DNA of 7,456 nt, taken from an uncultured Synergistia bacterium (GTDB lineage: Bacteria; Eremiobacterota; SpSt-956; JAKJGF01). Below, piece after piece: positions 1 through 4,325 of this stretch. The position numbers were made by a program, and so were the translations under genes. The notes below the pieces were generated by a model. That model was not told where the DNA came from. It was given only the letters and a program-made list of their open reading frames with translations, and did no database searches. The stretch lies in contig CALARM010000895.1 of NCBI GenBank assembly GCA_937888925.1, forward strand, positions 1 to 7,456. Reading direction: 5' to 3'. Position 1 is the stretch's first letter; each line of letters starts with the position of its first letter.

Positions 1-2
1 AA

Positions 3-86
3 CCGAAGGCAGTGGGAGTCAGAACTGCACAGGAAACTGCAAGACCGAATAAACCCAGGGGAGCCGGGTTTCCGAATACTCCGTGA
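3..86 (+). pseudogene. 3' end of a reading frame, possibly tnpB (IS605/IS1341 type)
   Basis: An open frame enters from the left edge and stops at TGA 84-86. Its last residues are basic and rich in Pro, Gly and Thr (ending ARPNKPRGAGFPNTP), a low-complexity tail of the kind found after the zinc-ribbon/RuvC part of TnpB proteins. The coding DNA overlaps a compact hairpin at 51-71, as expected where a TnpB guide RNA overlaps the gene's 3' end. No catalytic motif lies inside the window, so the family call rests on tail composition and the hairpin only. Another frame (1-117) is also open and would end later, so the reading frame itself is uncertain. Whether the upstream gene is intact cannot be seen. 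Confidence 0.3.
51..71 (+). repeat. Hairpin flanked by a CCGAATA direct repeat
   Basis: AAACCC (51-56) pairs with GGGTTT (66-71). After a bulged A57, GG (58-59) pairs with CC (64-65), closing a four-base GGAG loop. The heptamer CCGAATA occurs just before and overlapping the stem (45-51) and again just after it (73-79). There is no following T-run, so this is not an ordinary intrinsic terminator. It would fit the right-end hairpin or guide-RNA scaffold of an IS200/IS605-type element, which is an inference. Confidence 0.5.
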
Positions 87-238
87 TGTAATGAAGAACC
101 GAGATCTACTTTTTTAATCATAATCCATTACCATCTTTCTTTATAAAATAATGGAAACTTTCATTCTATAGAGGAGTGGAAATTCCTGCAATAATAAAAA
201 TGAAACTCAGATTTCAGGCCCTTTTAGAAATGTGATGT

Positions 239-889
239 TTATTTCCCATCAAGTTCTAACTCCAGTTCTCTGAGAAAATCCCGGAGTATTTCCGTCCTTC
301 TTTCAGCAATTTCTTTTGCTTTATCTGTGTGCATTCTATCTTTAGCGACAAGCAGTCTTGTATAAAACAGATCAATAGCATATTTTAAATCGTCCGGCGT
401 CCGGCCTTTTATACAGAAAGGGTCTTCCGGATGATAGAAAGTCCTTTTCATCTGCCCTGTAGATGAAAAAGTTCTCATAATGGATATTACTCCCGTTGCT
501 TCTAATTTATCTCCGTCCTGAAGAATTTTCGCTTCCAGACTTAAAGTATTGCTGTCAGTTTTTCTAGTAAAAGAACAGGATTCTATACACTTATAAACTT
601 CTTTAATTTTTTCTTTCGGATACTCTGGAATTGCTTCAAGAATTTCTCCTGCAAGTTCTGCGCTTTCAGTGGCAGCATTATCAGAACATGGATCATTTTT
701 CTGGTAAATAATAATATCGTGAAACAGAGCTGATGGAACAAGTATTTCCATATCGCCTCCTTCTGTCTGTGCAATCCTTTCTACATTGGATAAAACCCTG
801 AGAGCATGATGAATATCATGGGATTGATCTTCTCTTGTTATTTTTTCTTTTGCGAGTCCAATCAGTTTTTCTCGTAGCTCAATGTCCAT
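239..889 (-). CDS. HD-domain metal-dependent phosphohydrolase (YpgQ/YedJ-like)
   Basis: This 216-residue protein carries the full HD signature. SHDIHHALRV (23-32) gives the first metal histidine (H28) and the conserved RV. ALFHDI (54-59) gives the HD pair H57-D58. ILQDGDKLEATG (122-133) matches the usual QDADRLDA motif with the fourth ligand D125. An acidic, Arg-rich helical tail ends the protein, and the length is normal for the family. Known relatives of this group are soluble Mn-dependent phosphohydrolases; B. subtilis YpgQ is reported to be a nucleotide pyrophosphohydrolase. The substrate here is unknown. The ATG at 889 is preceded by GGAGGTCTTT with rather long spacing (about 11 bases). 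It follows the pseudo-kinase gene by 31 bases on the same strand, so co-transcription is likely. All four metal ligands are present, so an active enzyme is expected. Confidence 0.88.
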   Translation of the reverse strand: MDIELREKLIGLAKEKITREDQSHDIHHALRVLSNVERIAQTEGGDMEILVPSALFHDIIIYQKNDPCSDNAATESAELAGEILEAIPEYPKEKIKEVYKCIESCSFTRKTDSNTLSLEAKILQDGDKLEATGVISIMRTFSSTGQMKRTFYHPEDPFCIKGRTPDDLKYAIDLFYTRLLVAKDRMHTDKAKEIAERRTEILRDFLRELELELDGK

Positions 890-920
890 ATTTTCTAAAG
901 ACCTCCATTATTATAAAATT

Positions 921-1655
921 TTATATTTCATTTTTCACAATACCGGAGATAATAAGACTAATAACTATACTTTTATCATTTCCAGACCTGACTAAAAATA
1001 TCCCCCTTTGCTGAGTGTCTATAATTTTTTTAATTGTATAAAATCCCATGTCATATTCGTTATTCCATATAACATCAACATTATTAGTCATCATTCCGTT
1101 CACTATAAATTTAATTGCCATTATATTACGGTTAAATTTCATTCTTTCTGCAGAAATAAATATTACATTTTTTGCTAAACCTGCATAAATTACATACCGA
1201 AACATATGATAAAGAATATAATAGATCAGTTCTTTTTCCAGAAAAACCGTTTCTTCAAGTAATTTTACTCTAACTTCCATAAATCTCTCTGAAAATCTAC
1301 TACTCCACAGATATAATAATTCTTCTAATATATCTTTGACATATACTTCCGTTTTTTCTTCCGGCACAGAAAAAAATTGAAAAGAGCTATTGAACTTCTT
1401 TTTCAACGCATCTATGTAATTTTCTCTTTTCAATTCATTATTTTCAATATCAGAATTACCTTTAAAAAAATTCTCCATTTCACTGGAAATCTCTTCTTCA
1501 AAATAAAAAAACTCTTCCCTGTTCGGTTCAAGGTCAATCACTTTTTCTTTATCATAACATTCTTCTTTATTACATTCATTTTTCTGTTTGTATTCTCTTA
1601 TTTCTTCCAACCTTTTTACAAGAACTATATTTTTTGCCTGTGTCAGAATATTCAT
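921..1655 (-). CDS. Protein with degenerate histidine-kinase ATPase (HATPase_c) fold
   Basis: This is a 244-residue protein with a charged, probably helical or disordered first 100 residues and no membrane segment. Residues about 104-240 follow the order of a histidine-kinase ATPase domain: an EVYVKDILEELL lead-in, the FMEVRVKLLEE strand pair, an N-box helix (143-158), a G1-like strand KFIVNG (182-187) and a G2-like helix DMGFYTIKKIID (202-213), then a final beta strand where kinases read 'GSTFYFTLP'. The nucleotide-binding residues are changed: the N-box asparagines are H150 and Y154, the G1 aspartate is V185, and the first G2 glycine is D202. No phospho-accepting His helix or receiver domain is seen. 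It probably does not phosphorylate anything and may act as a binding or regulatory partner. The start at 1655 has a good site (GGGAGGTAATCAT). It sits upstream of, and likely in operon with, the HD gene. The fold call is by eye. Confidence 0.6.
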   Translation of the reverse strand: MNILTQAKNIVLVKRLEEIREYKQKNECNKEECYDKEKVIDLEPNREEFFYFEEEISSEMENFFKGNSDIENNELKRENYIDALKKKFNSSFQFFSVPEEKTEVYVKDILEELLYLWSSRFSERFMEVRVKLLEETVFLEKELIYYILYHMFRYVIYAGLAKNVIFISAERMKFNRNIMAIKFIVNGMMTNNVDVIWNNEYDMGFYTIKKIIDTQQRGIFLVRSGNDKSIVISLIISGIVKNEI

Positions 1656-1726
1656 ATGATTACCTCCCTGATTGATTTTTATAAAATTTCAGAGTAAAAT
1701 ATAGTAAAAATTATAAGGTGGCAGGA
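1656..1726. promoter_or_regulatory. Divergent promoter region between the pseudo-kinase and DHH genes
   Basis: Only 71 bases separate the two start codons. For the plus gene, TTTATAAAATTT (1678-1689) sits about 25 bases before a likely start near 1710, as an archaeal TATA box would. The minus strand reads ACTATATTTTAC at about 1692-1703, also suitably placed. A bacterial reading is possible too: TTGATT (1672-1677), a 17-base spacer, then TAAAAT (1695-1700). The ribosome binding site AAGGTGG (1716-1721 region) precedes the ATG at 1727. The tight arrangement suggests that the two transcripts share control. Confidence 0.4.
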
Positions 1727-2863
1727 ATGAAAAATATTTTAAGCAGTAATGGACTTACAACTGGTAAAAGAGAAAACATTCTGGAACAATTCAAAGAAAC
1801 TTCACTTTTCGCGCTGTCAAAAACATACAAAAACGTCACAGAAGATATACTATTTACAGAGATTGGAGATAGTATTAAAAGCAAAAAAATCATAGCAGTT
1901 GATTTTCATATTGACCATATTACTGAAGGAAGTAAAGAAATAAAAGGATATGATTTAAATGGTAGAGAAATGACCATTGGTTATCAGAAAAATAACATAC
2001 TCAACATAGATCACCATGCCGACACAGAAGAAATGCGTCGCCCCATCTGCAGTACCAATCTGGCCATTTCTTATGTAAACAGTTATGGTATATGTAACAG
2101 GAAAAATCATATAGTTGTTTTTCATCATGGGGATGCAGACAGTGTTCTATCTTCACTTATATTGAGTGGTGTTTTATCTTTAAAAGATGAAAATGGAAAA
2201 GATATAATTTACGGAGGTATAACTGCAGAAGAACTCTTCGGCAGTGCAGCCATAGCTGCAGACCATACGGGAGAAGAAAATATAATTGCCGATGTTCTTC
2301 AGTCTATTCAAAAAGTAAAAGAAAAACAGGGTAATTTTCATCAAATTGCTTACTCTTTTAAAATATTAATCAGGCTCCTCGGAGAATTAAAGAAAATAGA
2401 TAAAATAAATTTTGATTCTGAAGAAAGAGAGGCTATTCTGAAAAGAATTTTTTCAGATGCCCCCGGCAGTCTATCTCTTGTTCAGAAAAGATTTGAAGAC
2501 AGATATAAAATAAAGAAACTTGCAGACAATTTGAATGATGGTTTTAAAGAAATACATCAGACAGGCGGTATTTATTACTGCACTGTTAATGAACGAATTG
2601 ATGGTGAACTTTTACCTGCTGTTTTTGGAACAAAGGCACAGATAATTATAGTCAGTTACCCTTCTAAAGAACAGGGAAAGTATATTACAAAAGTTCGTTT
2701 AGGAATGGGAGCCAGAGAAGGAGCAAGCCTTCATAGACTGGGAATTAATAAAATCTCCCCATCATTCGGAGGCAGATGGAATGCCGGTTCTGATTCGAGA
2801 GAAGGAGGAACACTTCTAAATGCAGAAGAGTTTGCAGCTAAATTATATGATGAAATATCTTGA
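1727..2863 (+). CDS. DHH/DHHA1-family phosphoesterase with permuted motif order
   Basis: All DHH-family metal motifs are present in this 378-residue protein: VDFHID (58-63, motif II aspartate), NIDHH (93-97, motif III), FHHGDADSVLSSL (132-144, the DxD of motif I), and ADHTG (178-182, motif IV). The C-terminus has FGGRWNAGSDSREGG (347-361), the glycine-rich substrate-binding signature of DHHA1. In RecJ, NrnA, GdpP and exopolyphosphatase-like members motif I comes first; here it follows DHH, so the catalytic domain looks circularly permuted. The family cleaves phosphodiester or phosphoanhydride bonds in short oligonucleotides, cyclic dinucleotide products, polyphosphate or pyrophosphate; the substrate here cannot be told. 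No signal peptide is seen, so it should be cytosolic. The ATG at 1727 is preferred because AAGGTGG lies upstream at normal spacing; a GTG at 1718 is in frame but would overlap that site. The nucleotidyltransferase gene overlaps its 3' end. Confidence 0.8.
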   Translation: MKNILSSNGLTTGKRENILEQFKETSLFALSKTYKNVTEDILFTEIGDSIKSKKIIAVDFHIDHITEGSKEIKGYDLNGREMTIGYQKNNILNIDHHADTEEMRRPICSTNLAISYVNSYGICNRKNHIVVFHHGDADSVLSSLILSGVLSLKDENGKDIIYGGITAEELFGSAAIAADHTGEENIIADVLQSIQKVKEKQGNFHQIAYSFKILIRLLGELKKIDKINFDSEEREAILKRIFSDAPGSLSLVQKRFEDRYKIKKLADNLNDGFKEIHQTGGIYYCTVNERIDGELLPAVFGTKAQIIIVSYPSKEQGKYITKVRLGMGAREGASLHRLGINKISPSFGGRWNAGSDSREGGTLLNAEEFAAKLYDEIS

Positions 2864-3239
2864 ATTATTGAAAAATCTTAATTTACCACCTGAACAATTT
2901 GCTGTTTTTGGCAGCGGGCCTCTTGCAATCAGGGGATGGAGAGAAAATAAAGACATTGATATTATTGTTACATCTGCTCTCTGGAATGAATTACGAAAAA
3001 AATATACTCTTTATAATGAGAAGTCAATTAGAATAGAAGTAATTGAGATTTTTAGAGATTGGAAACCATGGTTTCACGATGTGGAGGAATTAATTAAAAC
3101 AGCAGATTTCTTTGAAAATATTCGTTTCGTTAATCTAGAAAATGTTCTAAAATGGAAAGAAGCTATGAATAGAAAAAAAGACAGAGAAGATATAAAGTTA
3201 ATAAGAAAGCATAAAATTCTAGAGACAAATTCCAGGTAA
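2820..3239 (+). CDS. Small nucleotidyltransferase-fold protein
   Basis: A 139-residue frame with a minimal nucleotidyltransferase pattern: FAVFGSGPLAIRG (27-39, helix-capping GSG), R41, and DIDIIV (45-50) carrying the DxD metal pair. IRIEVIEIF (70-78) offers a third acidic residue. The C-terminal stretch LENVLKWKEAMNRKKDREDI matches the 'K-R-KD-DI' helix seen at the end of small MNT/AbiEii-like proteins. The start is ambiguous. ATG 2820 has GAAGGAGG 11 bases upstream but overlaps the DHH gene by 44 bases. ATG 2847 or 2850 (MMKYLELL) fits the expected N-terminus, lacks a ribosome site and overlaps by 17 or 14 bases, which would imply translational coupling. Known relatives transfer nucleotides to small molecules or to proteins, including toxin partners. 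No HEPN-type toxin gene is adjacent. The metal residues look intact; the substrate is unknown. Confidence 0.7.
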   Translation: MQKSLQLNYMMKYLELLKNLNLPPEQFAVFGSGPLAIRGWRENKDIDIIVTSALWNELRKKYTLYNEKSIRIEVIEIFRDWKPWFHDVEELIKTADFFENIRFVNLENVLKWKEAMNRKKDREDIKLIRKHKILETNSR

Positions 3240-3336
3240 TTTATTTTCCTAATCTTTGATATTTACCCCTGGTTGGTTACGCTCTATAGTATAATTACTG
3301 ATATTTTTCTGTTTTTTCTTCATATCCATATTTTAA

Positions 3337-3381
3337 ATAAAATACAGAGGCTCTTATAATCCAATAGCCTCTGTATTTTAT
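3337..3381. terminator. Bidirectional terminator hairpin
   Basis: A perfect 16-bp stem pairs 3337-3352 with 3366-3381 around a 13-base loop. The core is ATACAGAGGCT with AGCCTCTGTAT. On the plus strand it is followed by a T-rich run (ATTTTATTTTATTATT). On the minus strand the outer stem supplies A/T-rich sequence ending in T residues. It lies between two convergent genes, the nucleotidyltransferase (ends 3239) and the membrane protein (ends 3450), and can end both transcripts. Nothing else is seen in 3240-3449. Confidence 0.75.
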
Positions 3382-3449
3382 ATTTTATTTTATTATTCTG
3401 CTTTTTGTAAATATTTTTATTTAAGATAATGAAAGTAAGTCGAAAAATC

Positions 3450-3746
3450 TTACAACCAGCTATCATCAGGGTTACAGGGTTTATCAGGTTTACCAGGCCC
3501 TACTTCAAATATTAAACATATAAGAAATATTAAAAGTACAAATGGTATTATACCCAAAAAAAAACAAGTAGCGGAAAATTCAGAATAATAGACACTTCTC
3601 TCATTACTACGAATATATATTATTATCCACATCAAAACAATAGGTACAAAATACAATAAAATCATTATTCCGGGGTACAATAAAATTGCAGCTTTAAATA
3701 ATCCAATTAAAAGTATGGCAGCACAAAGTATCATTAATGGCCACAT
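3450..3746 (-). CDS. Small membrane protein, unknown function
   Basis: I do not recognise a family for this 98-residue protein. It is strongly hydrophobic, with three probable membrane helices at about residues 3-22, 26-45 and 59-80. A short polar loop containing RSNERSVYYSEF (46-57) lies between helices 2 and 3, and a hydrophilic tail rich in Gly, Pro and Asp with one Cys (EVGPGKPDKPCNPDDSWL) ends it. By the positive-inside rule the loop with R46 and R50 should face the cytoplasm. The start at 3746 has a strong site (AAGGAGGTAAG), which supports it being real. The zinc-ribbon gene lies upstream on the same strand, 126 bases away, with a strong inverted repeat between them, so shared transcription is possible but interrupted. 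Confidence 0.65.
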   Translation of the reverse strand: MWPLMILCAAILLIGLFKAAILLYPGIMILLYFVPIVLMWIIIYIRSNERSVYYSEFSATCFFLGIIPFVLLIFLICLIFEVGPGKPDKPCNPDDSWL

Positions 3747-3832
3747 AAAAACTTACCTCCTTAAAATATTTTTTTCTTAATCGATTTCTCGCCCCATTGC
3801 TACAGAAAAACCGATGAAGGATAAAACCGAAC

Positions 3833-3866
3833 TATCTGGCACACATTCACAATAGTGTGCCAGATA
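3833..3866 (-). terminator. Perfect 12-bp inverted repeat, probable terminator or attenuator
   Basis: TATCTGGCACAC (3833-3844) is exactly complementary to GTGTGCCAGATA (3855-3866), with a ten-base loop. On the minus strand it begins 6 bases after the zinc-ribbon stop codon and is followed by GTTCGGTTTTATCC, a short T-run. It most likely ends the zinc-ribbon transcript. Because the next gene on that strand starts only about 87 bases on, it could also attenuate read-through, or be an operator for a dimeric regulator. Confidence 0.55.
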
Positions 3867-3872
3867 AACTCA

Positions 3873-4007
3873 TTAATAACAGGAATAAGATTTACATCTC
3901 GGACACCACTCGGTATAATTCCTGCAGTTGGGACACCACCAGTATCCACAGTGCCTGCATTTCTTTAAATCCTGCTCATTAGTGCAACAAGAACATCTCA
4001 AAGCCAT
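3873..4007 (-). CDS. 44-residue ten-cysteine zinc-ribbon-like protein
   Basis: A short frame reads MALRCSCCTNEQDLKK, then CRHCGYWWCPNCRN, then YTEWCPRCKSYSCY, and stops at TAA 3875-3873. Ten of its 44 residues are cysteine. Four CxxC knuckles (C5-C8, C17-C20, C25-C28, C35-C38) could bind two zinc ions, with C7 and C43 extra. Aromatic residues (Y22, W23, W24, Y31, W34) lie between the knuckles. A very strong ribosome site, GGAGGTGAATATA, directly precedes the ATG at 4007. Codon-perfect spacing of the knuckles plus that site make it a real gene despite its size. No catalytic domain is present; such mini zinc ribbons usually bind protein or nucleic acid. I cannot name a family. A TATA-like box lies about 45 bases upstream and an inverted repeat just downstream, so it may be its own transcription unit. 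Confidence 0.8.
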   Translation of the reverse strand: MALRCSCCTNEQDLKKCRHCGYWWCPNCRNYTEWCPRCKSYSCY

Positions 4008-4046
4008 TATATTCACCTCCTTATTCTATTTTTCACTTTTTTTCTC

Positions 4047-4058
4047 AAATAAATATAC
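4047..4058 (-). promoter_or_regulatory. TATA-like box of the zinc-ribbon gene
   Basis: On the minus strand the sequence reads GTATATTTATTT. Transcription starting about 25 bases downstream would fall near 4025, leaving a leader of under 20 bases that contains just the GGAGGTGA site (4013-4020). A second A/T-rich box lies a little farther up (about 4061-4075). Confidence 0.35.
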
Positions 4059-4248
4059 AACTTATACTTTTTAAATTAATATTATTTGTATTTATCATTG
4101 GCAAATAGCTCATTCATGTCCAGACAATGAATTCCGGGAAATATTATGAGTAATTTTTCTCAAAAACTATTCAGCACCTGAAGAAGGATTTATTAAATTA
4201 TTTCTGGAATTTAATTATTTTATCCATGATGGTTTCATACTCATAAGT

Positions 4249-4260
4249 TAATATAAATAA
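4249..4260 (+). promoter_or_regulatory. TATA-like box of the ATPase/TPR gene
   Basis: TAATATAAATAA resembles an archaeal TATA box. A start about 25 bases later, near 4282, would leave a leader of roughly 45 bases containing AGGAGGT (4312-4318), eight bases before the ATG at 4326. No good bacterial -35/-10 pair is seen at this place. Confidence 0.4.
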
Positions 4261-4325
4261 AAAGAATTAAATCTATGACACGATCTTAATAAAAATTTCC
4301 CGAATTATATCAGGAGGTTTTAAAA

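Larger units (their letters stand above)
4008..4325. other. Intergenic stretch with two divergent promoters and a possible decayed frame
   Basis: No convincing gene lies in these 318 bases. The left end holds the minus-strand promoter of the zinc-ribbon gene, and the right end holds the plus-strand leader of the ATPase/TPR gene. Between them the plus frame from 4075 to 4251 is open except for one TGA (4147-4149). It has protein-like composition, ending APEEGFIKLFLEFNYFIH followed by nine residues and TAA. It has no start codon or ribosome site and may be a gene remnant or chance. Confidence 0.4.

Noticed and set aside
180..238. Weak hairpin TGAAA...TTTCA downstream of the HD gene as terminator
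   Set aside because: The stem is only about five A/T-rich pairs; AT-rich DNA gives such pairs by chance.
1377..1697. Plus-strand open frame of 106 codons, Phe/Ile rich
   Set aside because: It lies opposite the pseudo-kinase gene; its Phe-rich make-up is the complement of Lys/Glu codons, and it has no ribosome site.
1718..1726. GTG start for the DHH gene, three codons earlier
   Set aside because: The GTG is part of the AAGGTGG ribosome site that suits the ATG at 1727; no separate site precedes it.
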